A stretch of DNA of 64,000 bases from assembly GCF_004123195.1 (NCBI RefSeq), contig NZ_SDLI01000006.1:1-64000 (forward strand), read 5' to 3'. The DNA comes from Ammoniphilus sp. CFH 90114 (lineage in GTDB: Bacteria; Bacillota; Bacilli; Aneurinibacillales; RAOX-1). The notes beneath the pieces were generated by a model. The model searched no databases and was not told the DNA's origin. It saw nothing but the letters and a program-made list of their open reading frames with translations. A program made the position numbers and the translations under genes. Positions 24,999 through 34,149 of the stretch are shown piece after piece (the first letter of the stretch is position 1; each line of letters opens with the position of its first letter).

Positions 24999-26865
24999 AT
25001 TCGTCATATTCTCCTTCTTCCCCACTCTCGATGACTAGTACCTTATCCTTCAAGTAGGCCTTACAATAATATACGGGTTCTGCGATATCGCGACACTGCC
25101 GTCGAATACAAATCCGAGATTCCATAATACTTTCTGCTAAGATCCGGTATCCAGCGGTCAATTGTGTCCTCCCGCTGCCTTCGCCGCCCACCTTCATAGC
25201 AGAGATACTTCCTTCGGCGATGATGCTTCCCCCTCGGCAGACAGAATGTCGATCATAAAAGATGATATTTCCCTCTGTGTACAAATCACTTTGTATGATC
25301 CCTTCTTTTTTAATACGGATATCTCCTGTTGCTTTGAGTAGGGAATGGTGACATTGTCGAACTTCAATCCCTGCCTTTTTTTCTTCATAGGAACGTATCT
25401 TTTGACGCATATCTGCCAAGTTAGCCTGCATGGCATACAATTCATCTATGGATCGTATTTCCTGCATTCTTTGTGGCTTCAGATAAGGTTCGACCTTACT
25501 TCTGATATGGGAAAAATCATGTTCTGCTGATGATTTTATCGACTCCGTGAGAACGACTAAATCATGGAAGAGCTGAGGTAAATGGGAAAACTTCTGATCG
25601 AGAAGAGTCAATAATAGTCTTCCCATGGCCACAGTCTGATTATTTTCGTGAAGATGTTGATTTAACAGTTCAACGGCTTCGATGAAGGTGGCTGCTTGTT
25701 CGCTGACCTTCTTCAGCTCCATATACAGACGACTATAGTCTACGCCATACAGTCCTGAATACATCCGGCTTGATACAACATTCCCCTGTACATGAATGCC
25801 TCCTGTGGCTGCAATGGTGGCGTGATAGACATGGCCGAATACGAACACCTTTCCCATGGCTTCAATCAGCATCCCATCCATGACATCTCCATATACGACG
25901 ACATCTCCAATGAAAATGATATTACCAGTGCTCATGTCTACATTTCCTTGAACGATGTAAGAAGTGGAGACGTCAAAGAACTTAATTGAATCACCAAGCA
26001 TGCGCGGTCGTCCATCTTTTAAGGCGTATACTTCACTGTGATCCTTGATCTCAACATGTTGTCTTGCTGCCATTATGACGTCTCTCGCCGGTTGAGGGGG
26101 AATAATGTGTCCATAGATGTTGCGTCCATTCTTCCCCTCTTGCTTTTCCACTTTCCTTGCCATCAGCTCTCCAGCACGGACCATAGGAATATGATGATGT
26201 TGCCGATAGTCAACCTTCCCATCTTTTTCTGTTAAGTACGTTTGTTCCTCTAAGGCGAAGTAAAGTTCAATATCAGCATCTGTTCCTGGAATGGGTTCGC
26301 TGCCTTTAGCCACCACGACGGGAGGGCTACCTGGAGACATGATAGCAGCTTGAATCGCCTCATGGTCGATTCCCCCCATGATGCCCATTTGCTCTAATTC
26401 TTCGATCACCATGGCTTCCTCTAACGCTTCAATGATGTGATTGTAATCTTGCTCTGCTTCGACTTCGACGTACGGTGCTGGGGGATGACTTTTCAGTTTC
26501 CATTCATACCGTTTGGTGTCATGGACTCGTAAATAAGCCTTCATTTTATCTTCTGAAACCTCTAGTGTAAATAAAGGAGACTCTTCTATTCTCCAATCTA
26601 ACCGTTCTTCAGAGGATACACGTACAGGGAGCTTTATCTTGCTTTTGTTTATATATAATATGAGTGGTTCTTTCCCTACGATAACAGGAAATTTTCCTCC
26701 ATCAGGGGGGTCGCTCACCTTAATGACACCGTCATGGATCTCTACTGTTCCGTCTTGTGGGCCAGAGGAGTGGTGGTCAATATCTTGCTCTGTCGTAGAG
26801 TTGTTATTGTCGGAACTAAGGCGTTTCATTAGTCGCTTAAATTCTCTGGCTATCCTCTCGGGCAT
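24997..26865 (-). CDS. DUF342 (FapA) family protein
   Basis: 622 residues with an N-terminal KOW-type acidic segment, the FapA core (about 180-440; VVVAKGSEPIPGTDADIELYF, GNIIFIGDVVVYGDVMDGMLIEAMGKVFVFGHV) forming a right-handed beta-helix, a coiled coil (about 470-520) and a C-terminal beta-helix. Family members (FapA, flagellar assembly protein A) are implicated in polar localisation or cell-surface processes, but the Bacillales role is unknown. Located 21 nt downstream of patB and possibly cotranscribed with it. Confidence 0.88.
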   Translation of the reverse strand: MPERIAREFKRLMKRLSSDNNNSTTEQDIDHHSSGPQDGTVEIHDGVIKVSDPPDGGKFPVIVGKEPLILYINKSKIKLPVRVSSEERLDWRIEESPLFTLEVSEDKMKAYLRVHDTKRYEWKLKSHPPAPYVEVEAEQDYNHIIEALEEAMVIEELEQMGIMGGIDHEAIQAAIMSPGSPPVVVAKGSEPIPGTDADIELYFALEEQTYLTEKDGKVDYRQHHHIPMVRAGELMARKVEKQEGKNGRNIYGHIIPPQPARDVIMAARQHVEIKDHSEVYALKDGRPRMLGDSIKFFDVSTSYIVQGNVDMSTGNIIFIGDVVVYGDVMDGMLIEAMGKVFVFGHVYHATIAATGGIHVQGNVVSSRMYSGLYGVDYSRLYMELKKVSEQAATFIEAVELLNQHLHENNQTVAMGRLLLTLLDQKFSHLPQLFHDLVVLTESIKSSAEHDFSHIRSKVEPYLKPQRMQEIRSIDELYAMQANLADMRQKIRSYEEKKAGIEVRQCHHSLLKATGDIRIKKEGIIQSDLYTEGNIIFYDRHSVCRGGSIIAEGSISAMKVGGEGSGRTQLTAGYRILAESIMESRICIRRQCRDIAEPVYYCKAYLKDKVLVIESGEEGEYDE

Positions 26866-26886
26866 AGTAGATAACCCTCTTTCTAA

Positions 26887-28065
26887 TTATTCAAGCTTTT
26901 CTAAGGCTCTTCTCAATCTCTCTAGACCTTCAGTTAAGGTTTCTTTAGGACAAGCGATGTTTAATCTTAAAAACCCTTCTCCATTGCTGCCGAAAGTAGA
27001 CCCTTCGTTTAGGGCGATCTTCGCTTGTTTATACATAAAGTCTTTGAGCTGCTCACCCGTTAGACCTAACTTCCTGCAATCTAACCACACGAGGTAGGTG
27101 CCTTCTGGCTTAATGACCGAAATTTCAGGTAGATATTCGTTGAAGTACCCCATGACATACTCTAAGTTATGGTGAAGATAGTCTATTAACCCATTCAGCC
27201 ATTCTTCACCGTGATTGTAAGCCGCTTCAGTAGCTACGACGGAAAAGCAATTATCGAACTGAAGGGACAAGGTGGAAAGTCTATCATTATACTTTTTGCG
27301 CAACTCAGCGTCTGGTATGAGAATGGTGGATGACTGAATACCTGCAATATTGAAAGTTTTGGTTGGCGCAAAGCAAGTAATGGAATAATTAGCTATTTCG
27401 TCTGAAAGAGAAGCATAGGGTATGTGCTGGTGTCCACGGTATATAAGGTCACAGTGAATTTCATCAGAAATAACGAATACCCCATATTTTAGACTCCATT
27501 CCCCAATTTTCTGTAATTCCTCTTTCTTCCACACTCTTCCTACAGGATTATGTGGGTTACAGAGAATCATGAGTTTTACATCCGGATCCTTCATGGCTTG
27601 TTCGAGCAGATCAAAATCCATTGTATAGTGATGATCTTTAAGTTGGAGAGGATTCTCGACGATGATACGGTCATTTCCCCTTATGACTTGATGAAACGGT
27701 GGATACACCGGTGTCTGGATGATGATCTTATCATGAGGTTCGGTTAAAAGGTTCACTAGGATGCTTAGGGCGGTTACTACTCCGGGTGAAGTCGTAATCC
27801 ATTCTTGTTTAATGGACCAGTGATGTCTTCTCTCCACCCATGAGGTAATGGCCTTATAATACGACTCTTCCCTAATGGTATAACCATAGATTCCGTGCTC
27901 TACCCTGGCCTTTAGTGCCTCGATTACAGCTGAAGGAGCCGTAAAGTCCATGTCAGCCACCCATAAAGGGAGGATCTCTTTATCTCCGAAGAGTTTATCG
28001 CATTGATCCCATTTGTAGGACTGGGTATTTCGCCTTTCGATTGGTTGTTCGAAGTTAAGATTCAT
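26887..28065 (-). CDS. patB: PatB/MalY-type PLP-dependent C-S lyase / aminotransferase
   Basis: 392-residue fold-type I PLP enzyme. Features: WVADMDF (MalY/PatB signature), PHNPVGRVW, SDEIHCDL, catalytic Lys in APTKTFNIAG, and the C-terminal Arg in FLRLNIACP. PatB cleaves cystathionine or cystine to release sulfide, pyruvate and ammonia. GGAGG lies directly before the start. Methionine gamma-lyase elsewhere in the window (54 kb) gives a second sulfur-releasing enzyme. Confidence 0.93.
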   Translation of the reverse strand: MNLNFEQPIERRNTQSYKWDQCDKLFGDKEILPLWVADMDFTAPSAVIEALKARVEHGIYGYTIREESYYKAITSWVERRHHWSIKQEWITTSPGVVTALSILVNLLTEPHDKIIIQTPVYPPFHQVIRGNDRIIVENPLQLKDHHYTMDFDLLEQAMKDPDVKLMILCNPHNPVGRVWKKEELQKIGEWSLKYGVFVISDEIHCDLIYRGHQHIPYASLSDEIANYSITCFAPTKTFNIAGIQSSTILIPDAELRKKYNDRLSTLSLQFDNCFSVVATEAAYNHGEEWLNGLIDYLHHNLEYVMGYFNEYLPEISVIKPEGTYLVWLDCRKLGLTGEQLKDFMYKQAKIALNEGSTFGSNGEGFLRLNIACPKETLTEGLERLRRALEKLE

Positions 28066-28127
28066 GTAGATCCTCCTTTAGGAATGGAAAAAGTGTATAA
28101 AAAAATCATTTATATAAATAATATATA

Positions 28128-28199
28128 AAGGCGTCGCGATGCCTACTGGTGTAGACCCTTTCAGGACCTTAACCCCTGCCGGGGTCTTACTAATGCCTT
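28128..28199. other. structured intergenic element, unknown
   Basis: A 72-bp segment, GC-rich relative to its AT-rich flanks, folds as nested inverted repeats: outer AAGGC/GCCTT (28128-28132, 28195-28199), inner AGACCC/GGGTCT (28153-28158, 28182-28187) and CCCC-TGCC-GGGG (28173-28184), plus GGC..GCC. A minus-strand reading frame through it has no ribosome binding site. It could be a structured RNA or the relic end of a mobile element; neither is proven. Confidence 0.45.
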
Positions 28200-28235
28200 G
28201 TAACCGAAAAAATAGGTAGGAAGCAAGAATATACA

Positions 28236-28260
28236 AAATCCCGGAGAAATTCTCCGGGTT
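28236..28260 (-). terminator. hairpin, probable terminator
   Basis: CCCGGAGA/TCTCCGGG with a 3-nt loop followed on the minus strand by AUUUUG, downstream of the small membrane-protein gene. Confidence 0.6.
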
Positions 28261-28289
28261 AATTGCATAAGCCACTACTGTAGGAGTAT

Positions 28290-28312
28290 TTTGTTACTCT
28301 GATGGTAACAAA
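28290..28312. repeat. perfect inverted repeat
   Basis: TTTGTTAC/GTAACAAA with a 7-nt centre, nested in imperfect outer arms (TAGGAG/CTACTA), 28 bp from the stop of the small membrane gene. Could be a protein-binding dyad or a hairpin. Confidence 0.5.
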
Positions 28313-28339
28313 TTCTACTAGGACTTACAATACCATCTT

Positions 28340-28579
28340 TTATAGCTTTGATAACAGGGTTAATAGAAGAATGACAGGAATCCCTATGTAGCAAAAAAAC
28401 AACAACCAATTCTTCCAGAAGACACGGGTTCTATAGTTTTTATATTGGCTAAACCAGCTTGTAACGACGTAGGCTACGGCTCCTATAAACAGTAGAAACA
28501 GAATCCCCTTTAGAAAAATCCCAACAAATAGGCCTACTATGACTCCGAGTGCAATCCCTTTCCAAGAATCAGACGGCAT
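28340..28579 (-). CDS. small membrane protein, 79 aa
   Basis: Starts MPSDSWKGIALGVIV 7 nt after GGAGG; an ATG seven codons upstream would run over the Shine-Dalgarno. Two to three transmembrane helices (about 8-38 and 55-77) around a charged loop (QYKNYRTRVFWKN). Function unknown. Confidence 0.7.
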   Translation of the reverse strand: MPSDSWKGIALGVIVGLFVGIFLKGILFLLFIGAVAYVVTSWFSQYKNYRTRVFWKNWLLFFCYIGIPVILLLTLLSKL

Positions 28580-28678
28580 TCCTCCACCTCCGAATCGCAA
28601 TAGTAGATTGTATGTTTATGTTCTACAATATATGTGGCCTCTCAAGCATAGAGAGAGGCCTATAGGAGGATTTTATTG

Positions 28679-30808
28679 CTAGGAAGGATCATTCTTATTT
28701 TCTAAGGCTGCCTTGAGGGCATCGCCTAAACTTGCCCCTAGTCCTTCATTATTGCTGTATTGCTTAAGCAGATTACGTTCTTCTCGTTTATTGGTTTTCT
28801 TTTTGCTCGCTTTTTGGTCTTCTAGCATTTCGATGACATTGCATGGCTTGCATTGAGCAAACTTGCCGGCTTTTCCTGTACGCAACTCCATTTTCTTTCG
28901 ACACTGCGGGCAACGCTTATTTAAGACCGGATTTTCTGCAGCTCGTCGGTATCCACATTCGCGATTGGAGCAGATAAGGGTTTTTCCTCTTTTTGATTTT
29001 ACTTCCAAAAGATTTTCCTTACACTCTGGACACTTTGATCCAGTAAGGTTGTGCGGCTTGTACTGAGTCTCGCTGCGATTGATGTCGGATACGAGTTGAG
29101 CTGTTTGTTGACGAATCTCTTGAAGGAACGCTTTCGCATTGCCTTTCCCCTTTGCAATTTGTTCAAGTTCGTTCTCCCATTTTGCCGTTAGTTCCGGTGA
29201 GCGAAGTTCATCCGCTACAAGATCAGCCAATTGCAAGCCTTTTTGTGTAGGAAACAGGCGGTTTCCTTGACGTTCGATGGTCTCTGTTTGTAGAAGCTTT
29301 TCAATAATATCTGCACGGGTAGCTGGTGTACCCAATCTATGCTTCTCCATCTTGGTAAGAAGCTCTGCTTCACTGTAGCGCTGTGGAGGCTCCGTTAGAT
29401 GCTTGCGGACCTCCATTCGCTGAACCGGAAGTGTGTTTCCTTTTGCTAGATCAGGGAGTGCTTGTTCGGTTTGATCCTCTTCTAGGTTGGACCTTCCACT
29501 TTGAACATAGACTTCTTTCCAGCCTGCATCTTGGGTGATTCTGCCCTTGGCATGGAAGCTTTCTTCTCCTATTTTCACTTCTACCTGGATCAAATCATAT
29601 CGATAGGGCGGATAAAATAGAGAGATAAAGCGTCGAGCGATGAGGTCGTACAGCTTTCTCTCATCCGCTGACAGGTCTCCTAGCTGTAGTGGCTGATCCG
29701 TTGGAATGATGGCATGGTGATCTGTCACTTTACTATCATCCACTATTCTTTTTGTAATGGTTAATTCCTTTTTTAATAAGGGACGTACCAGAGTACCATA
29801 AGGTCCAACAGCGATACTAGACAGTCTTCCCTTTAAGGTATCCGTCATGTCCGAAGAAAGATATCTAGAGTCCGTTCTTGGGTAAGTGACTAATTTATGC
29901 TGTTCATAAAGTCGTTGTAATACATTGGAGGTGTGCTTAGCGGAGAATCCATATCGGCTATTCGCATCTCGTTGAAGTTCTGTCAGGTCATAGGCTAATG
30001 GATGGTGCTCAGCTTTGGTGTCTCTTTTTACAGCAACCACTTCGGCTTTTGCATTTTTGGCCTTGGTCTCAATGGATTTGGCCGTCTCCTCGCTAAAGAT
30101 TCTGCTTTCCTGTTTCGGGTTTGACTTCCAGATGGCGTGGAAATTTCCAAAATGAGCCTGCACCGTCCAATAAGGAACCGGTTTGAAGTTGTTAATCTCT
30201 TTCTCCCGTTCAATCATCATGCAAAGCGTGGGTGTTTGAACTCTTCCAGCGGCTAGTGGAGCATTATATTTACTGGTTAAGGCTCTGGTTACGTTTAACC
30301 CAATGAGCCAATCGGCCTCTGCTCGGCAGACAGCAGATTGATATAAAGGTCGAAAATCATCCCCAGGTTTTAATTTTTGGAACCCTTCTCGTATAGCTTT
30401 GTCCGTTTGTGAGGAAATCCAAAGTCGTTTTGTAGGTTTTTTCCAATGAACGACATCCATAATCCATCGTGCTACTAATTCTCCTTCCCGTCCAGCATCC
30501 GTTGCAATAATCAATTCCTTAATGTCGTTTCGTTTTGCAAGCTGAGATATCGCCTTAAATTGGTGGGAGGTTTCTTTCATTACTTTTAATTTCATATGGG
30601 TTGGGAGAATGGGCAAGTCTTCCATTTTCCAGGTTTTGTACTTGGCGTCGTAGTCTTCCGGTTCTGCGAGTGTGACAAGGTGGCCCATCGCCCAAGTGAC
30701 AATATATTGAGATCCTTCGATATAAGTTTTGTTTTTTTGATTGCAGCCAAGCACTCTGGCGATTTCTCTTCCAACACTTGGTTTTTCTGCTAAGACTAGT
30801 GATTTCAT
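28679..30808 (-). CDS. topB: DNA topoisomerase III
   Basis: 709 residues, type IA topoisomerase. N-terminal Toprim domain (KSLVLAEKPSVGREIARVLG; acidic site DAGREGE), active-site tyrosine in YPRTDSRYL, and C-terminal zinc-ribbon segments (CPECKENLLEV..C..C; CPQCRKKMEL..C..C), then a basic tail. Relaxes and decatenates DNA by single-strand passage. AAGGAGAG precedes the ATG. Appears monocistronic. Confidence 0.97.
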   Translation of the reverse strand: MKSLVLAEKPSVGREIARVLGCNQKNKTYIEGSQYIVTWAMGHLVTLAEPEDYDAKYKTWKMEDLPILPTHMKLKVMKETSHQFKAISQLAKRNDIKELIIATDAGREGELVARWIMDVVHWKKPTKRLWISSQTDKAIREGFQKLKPGDDFRPLYQSAVCRAEADWLIGLNVTRALTSKYNAPLAAGRVQTPTLCMMIEREKEINNFKPVPYWTVQAHFGNFHAIWKSNPKQESRIFSEETAKSIETKAKNAKAEVVAVKRDTKAEHHPLAYDLTELQRDANSRYGFSAKHTSNVLQRLYEQHKLVTYPRTDSRYLSSDMTDTLKGRLSSIAVGPYGTLVRPLLKKELTITKRIVDDSKVTDHHAIIPTDQPLQLGDLSADERKLYDLIARRFISLFYPPYRYDLIQVEVKIGEESFHAKGRITQDAGWKEVYVQSGRSNLEEDQTEQALPDLAKGNTLPVQRMEVRKHLTEPPQRYSEAELLTKMEKHRLGTPATRADIIEKLLQTETIERQGNRLFPTQKGLQLADLVADELRSPELTAKWENELEQIAKGKGNAKAFLQEIRQQTAQLVSDINRSETQYKPHNLTGSKCPECKENLLEVKSKRGKTLICSNRECGYRRAAENPVLNKRCPQCRKKMELRTGKAGKFAQCKPCNVIEMLEDQKASKKKTNKREERNLLKQYSNNEGLGASLGDALKAALENKNDPS

Positions 30809-30982
30809 GTTTCTCTCCTTATGGTAAAGTTCCTATTTAATAGTACACAAGATGAAACAAGAATGCGAATTTAAAGTAGTTCAACGAACTTAAACTTTCC
30901 TAAGTTGAAAAAAAAATCAGCCATATTCGAAAATACATGATAAAATAATAGAAAAATTTTAAGAAATTGAGGGAAGCTGGAG

Positions 30983-31777
30983 ATGATTAAAGCCGTATTG
31001 TTTGATTTAGATGATACCTTATTATGGGATGAGCGCAGCGTAGAAGAGGCGTTCCTAGCTACTTGTGAATTAGCACAGTCTAAGTACAATGTTGATCCAC
31101 ATCAACTAGAGGAAGCTGTACGCAGCGCAGCACGTACTCTTTACTCTTCGTATGAAACCTATCCTTTTACGATGATGATTGGCATCAATCCATTCGAGGG
31201 GCTATGGGCTAACTTTCTTGAGGGTGAAGATGCTCAATTTCGTAAGCTTCAAGAGCTAGCTCCTAATTACCGTCGTGAATCCTGGACACAAGGGCTGAAG
31301 GCACTTGGGATAGACGATCCCGAATTCGGGCAGGTACTAGCTGATACCTTCCCTGCTGAGCGTCGCAAACGCCCTTATGTTTACGAGGAGACGTTTGAGG
31401 TACTTGATCAGCTGAAAGGAAAATTTCAGTTATTACTCTTAACGAACGGATCCCCTGATTTGCAACAAGAGAAGCTTGCGGGAGTACCTGAAATTGCTCC
31501 TTACTTTGACCATATCATCATCTCTGGTGACTTTGGTAGAGGTAAGCCGGACCCATCCCTATTTCAACATGCGCTTGAACGGCTCTCGCTAACTAGCGAT
31601 GAAGCTATTATGGTTGGGGATAAGCTTACAACCGACATTCTTGGCTCTTCAAGAGTAGGAATGAAGTCCGTGTGGATTAATCGCCGAGGCTTAGAGAGAA
31701 ATGATGAGATCGTTCCAGATTATGAAATTAAGCATTTACAAGAGTTGTTTTCAATAATCGACGATTTAAACAAATAG
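30983..31777 (+). CDS. HAD family hydrolase (YsaA-like)
   Basis: 264 residues with all four HAD motifs: DLDDTL (nucleophile Asp8), LLLTNGSP, the Lys of [10 protein letters not shown] and [13 protein letters not shown] helical cap (about 20-100) follows motif I. Likely a cytoplasmic phosphatase for small phosphorylated metabolites; substrate unknown. Monocistronic with its own terminator. Confidence 0.92.
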   Translation: MIKAVLFDLDDTLLWDERSVEEAFLATCELAQSKYNVDPHQLEEAVRSAARTLYSSYETYPFTMMIGINPFEGLWANFLEGEDAQFRKLQELAPNYRRESWTQGLKALGIDDPEFGQVLADTFPAERRKRPYVYEETFEVLDQLKGKFQLLLLTNGSPDLQQEKLAGVPEIAPYFDHIIISGDFGRGKPDPSLFQHALERLSLTSDEAIMVGDKLTTDILGSSRVGMKSVWINRRGLERNDEIVPDYEIKHLQELFSIIDDLNK

Positions 31778-31791
31778 TAATGGGGAAACAA

Positions 31792-31820
31792 GGGCAAGAT
31801 AGGAGTTCTATCTTGCCCTG
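31792..31820 (+). terminator. hairpin terminator of the HAD gene
   Basis: GGGCAAGATAG/CTATCTTGCCC perfect stem with a 5-nt loop; weak T-tract (TGTACTTG). Confidence 0.65.
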
Positions 31821-31886
31821 TACTTGTCGTCAGAGGACATATTATCGGCCAACCAATATCAACTTCAAAAAAAATTTTTTTCATTT

Positions 31887-31913
31887 TGAAACTTTTGTAC
31901 GAGTTTGTCCGTA
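31887..31913 (+). promoter_or_regulatory. SigW-type ECF promoter
   Basis: TGAAAC, 17 nt, CGTA, preceded by an A/T tract as in strong ECF promoters. It lies 50 bp upstream of the glycine-zipper membrane protein. Same layout as the floT operon promoter in this window. Confidence 0.75.
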
Positions 31914-31962
31914 GAATAGAATTAGATTTTGCACATCATCTATGTAAGGAGGAAACATAATT

Positions 31963-32391
31963 ATGTTTAAGAAACTACTTGCAGTATTCATGGCATTTGC
32001 TCTGATCTTTTCTCCCGGTGGATTGTTTGACCATCAGGAAGTAGATGCCAAGAAATCCTATAAGTCCGGGACGAAGTCGTTTACGCCGACGAAGAACGAT
32101 TCCCAAATGAATTCAACGACAAACAAGCCAGCGTCCAATACGACGAATACTCCGGCGAACAACCCAGCAGCGTCTACTGCTAGTAAGGGTGGATTCATGA
32201 AGGGGATGTTGTTCGGGGGTCTAGCAGGACTCTTGCTAGGAAGCATGTTTGGGGAAGGCCTGTTAGGTGCGGTACTAGGTCTACTCATTAATATCATTGC
32301 TGTTGCGGCTATCGTGATGATTGGTCGTAAGATCTACTTGCACTTTAAGAATCAACGCAAGTCTCGTGATATTCAAGATTCAAGAAGATAA
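31963..32391 (+). CDS. secreted/membrane glycine-zipper protein, SigW-type promoter
   Basis: 142 residues: signal peptide (KKLLAVFMAFALIFSPGG), a disordered Thr/Asn/Pro/Ala linker (about 35-75), the glycine segment GGFMKGMLFGGLAGLLLGSMFG, one transmembrane helix and a basic cytoplasmic tail. Same architecture as the gene at 21500-21940. AAGGAGG upstream. An ECF promoter points to a cell-envelope stress role; function unknown. Confidence 0.8.
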   Translation: MFKKLLAVFMAFALIFSPGGLFDHQEVDAKKSYKSGTKSFTPTKNDSQMNSTTNKPASNTTNTPANNPAASTASKGGFMKGMLFGGLAGLLLGSMFGEGLLGAVLGLLINIIAVAAIVMIGRKIYLHFKNQRKSRDIQDSRR

Positions 32392-32398
32392 ACTCAAA

Positions 32399-32430
32399 CC
32401 AAAAAAGGAACCGAAAGGTTCCTTTTTTAG
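32399..32430. terminator. bidirectional terminator
   Basis: AAAAAAGGAACC-GAAA-GGTTCCTTTTTT, perfect stem with GAAA tetraloop between convergent genes. Confidence 0.92.
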
Positions 32431-32439
32431 TTTCCTCTA

Positions 32440-33351
32440 TTAAGAAGCTTCTTTTTTCTTCCACTCAATACCTGCGGAAGGTCGAGACTTCTGGATGGTG
32501 AATAATAGGACTCCTCCGATTACGACCGCAGTCCCTAAGAATTGCATGAGGCTCATCGTCTCTCCAAGCAAGAAGTAAGCAAAAATAGCTGTAAATATCG
32601 GATTAAAATTAAGGAACATCCCGGACTTGGTTCCCCCCACTTGTTGTACCCCGATATTCCAAAACAACATGGCGACTACGGTTGCCCCTACACTCACATA
32701 CATCAGTGCGATCCAAAAAGCAGGAGTAGGATCAGTAATAGTGAAAGTAGGTAAATTAATGGGGAAAAGAACTAAAACTCCGAAAATTCCGGCCCACAAG
32801 GTAGACATAAAGGCAGACGTATACTCCATTGCTTTACGTCCTGCTACGGAATAGACACCCCATGAAGCGACTGCTGCTAACATAAAGAGGTCCCCTGTAT
32901 TGAGCTCGAATTGAATGATTCGTTCCCACTGTCCATTGGTGATGACAAGCAATACCCCAGCGAAGGAAATCATCATGCCTAAGAGCTTACGAAAGCTTAT
33001 TCTCTCTCCTATAATAAGGAAAGATGCAATCGCAATGGCAACCGGATTTAACGCGGAGAGTAATCCGGCATTATTAGAAGAAGTTCGTTCTAAGGCAAGG
33101 AACATGAAAATATTAAATAACACAACACCTGTTAAGCCCATAATAAACAGGTAGATGAGGGCAGACTTAGGTGGCAGAAGCTTCTTCTCCTTAAACCATA
33201 CAATCGGAAGTAAAAAAACAATGGCAATCATCCATCTCAGATCAGTTAAGGTAAGAGATGAAGCATGATCTACCAAGTACTTTCCTGCAACGAAATTACC
33301 AGCCCAAAGCATGCTCGTAATGAGTAATAAACCGAAAAACATCATATGCAT
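32440..33351 (-). CDS. EamA/DMT family transporter
   Basis: 303 residues with ten predicted transmembrane helices in two EamA repeats (about 5-140 and 150-290; NFVAGKYLVDHAS..L and SVGATVVAMLFWNIGVQQVGGTKSG). Drug/metabolite transporter superfamily, probably a metabolite exporter; substrate unknown. Basic C-terminal end. Confidence 0.9.
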   Translation of the reverse strand: MHMMFFGLLLITSMLWAGNFVAGKYLVDHASSLTLTDLRWMIAIVFLLPIVWFKEKKLLPPKSALIYLFIMGLTGVVLFNIFMFLALERTSSNNAGLLSALNPVAIAIASFLIIGERISFRKLLGMMISFAGVLLVITNGQWERIIQFELNTGDLFMLAAVASWGVYSVAGRKAMEYTSAFMSTLWAGIFGVLVLFPINLPTFTITDPTPAFWIALMYVSVGATVVAMLFWNIGVQQVGGTKSGMFLNFNPIFTAIFAYFLLGETMSLMQFLGTAVVIGGVLLFTIQKSRPSAGIEWKKKEAS

Positions 33352-33465
33352 GGAGAATCGCCTCGATAGTATAGATTTTATTTTGAGTGAGTTTATTCGA
33401 TCATATTACTCCGTCATGGGGTGAATGTCTATATTCAAACGTTTAATTTAATTTTCCACACGGTA

Positions 33466-33494
33466 AAGAAAAAGGGTGCCATATAGACACCCTT
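33466..33494 (-). terminator. terminator of the YisL-like gene
   Basis: AAGGGTG/CACCCTT with a 9-nt loop followed on the minus strand by UUUUCUUU. Confidence 0.85.
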
Positions 33495-33509
33495 CCATGT
33501 TTCTTCAAT

Positions 33510-33875
33510 TTACAGAGAAATAACGTTAAATCCTAACAGCACTACAAGAGGTAGAACGACAGCAAACGGCATCCAGAGTGGTTTGGTTTCTTTCCCCTTC
33601 TTCCCTCTTACGAGGATCATCTCCATAAGGGAGATGAGAACGAATGCAAGTATTCCCTTAATGACAAAGGTTAAGGCAAAACTATAACCAATTAACAGGC
33701 CTACACCTGTTACAAGCATAATCAAAGAGAATAATCTTAGAATCATATGTGTTACTTTTTGGATCTTTGTTTTATCTTGTCTCAGCATGATGTAGCTAAT
33801 TGCAAAGAACAAAATAGTGAGCGCCCAAGAACTAGCATGAGAATGGTACATGGCTGTCATAGCTACTGGTGACAC
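33510..33875 (-). CDS. YisL family (DUF1516) membrane protein
   Basis: 121 residues from a GTG start 9 nt after AAGGAGG. Four transmembrane helices; the pattern AMYHSHASSWALTILFFAISYIM and LRLFSLIMLVTGVGLLI fits YisL/DUF1516, an uncharacterised Bacillales family. Confidence 0.85.
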   Translation of the reverse strand: MSPVAMTAMYHSHASSWALTILFFAISYIMLRQDKTKIQKVTHMILRLFSLIMLVTGVGLLIGYSFALTFVIKGILAFVLISLMEMILVRGKKGKETKPLWMPFAVVLPLVVLLGFNVISL

Positions 33876-34010
33876 TTGGTAAACCTCCTTAATTGTTATC
33901 TTTTCACTGTCTTCATAGTAATTACACTACTAATTATAATAAATAGCTAGCCTAATAAACAAATAGATTGTGAACTTTTCGTGACTAATTTTTATTGTGA
34001 CTATTTTCCC

Positions 34011-34040
34011 TTACAAGTTGATATCGAACCACTATATAAT
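34011..34040 (+). promoter_or_regulatory. promoter of the riboswitch transcript
   Basis: TTACAA, 18 nt, TATAAT; the predicted start near 34047 coincides with the 5' edge of the c-di-GMP aptamer. Confidence 0.6.
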
Positions 34041-34044
34041 TTCC

Positions 34045-34146
34045 TCATCCAGCGAAATGGCAAATTCATTCGAAAGATGAAGACGCAAAGCCACGGGCCT
34101 AAGGTAGGAATAGACTACGGCAGCCGGGTTACCGAAAGGAGGATGA
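34045..34146 (+). promoter_or_regulatory. cyclic di-GMP-I (GEMM) riboswitch
   Basis: Contains the GEMM-I signature: ATGGCAAA, tetraloop hairpin TTCATTCGAAAGATGAA, GACGCAAAGCCACGGGCCTAA and the second hairpin ending GGCAGCCGGGTTACCG. The closing P1 stem can form between TCATCC (34045-34050) and GGATGA (34141-34146); its 3' strand overlaps the end of the Shine-Dalgarno AAAGGAGG (34135-34142). No terminator lies between aptamer and gene, so control is probably translational, with ligand-bound RNA hiding the ribosome site (OFF, inferred). Confidence 0.94.
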
Positions 34147-34149
34147 ATA

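Noticed and set aside
28078-28275. Minus-strand 65-codon frame through the folded element
   Set aside because: No Shine-Dalgarno, and the frame is explained by a structured GC-rich segment flanked by AT-rich sequence.
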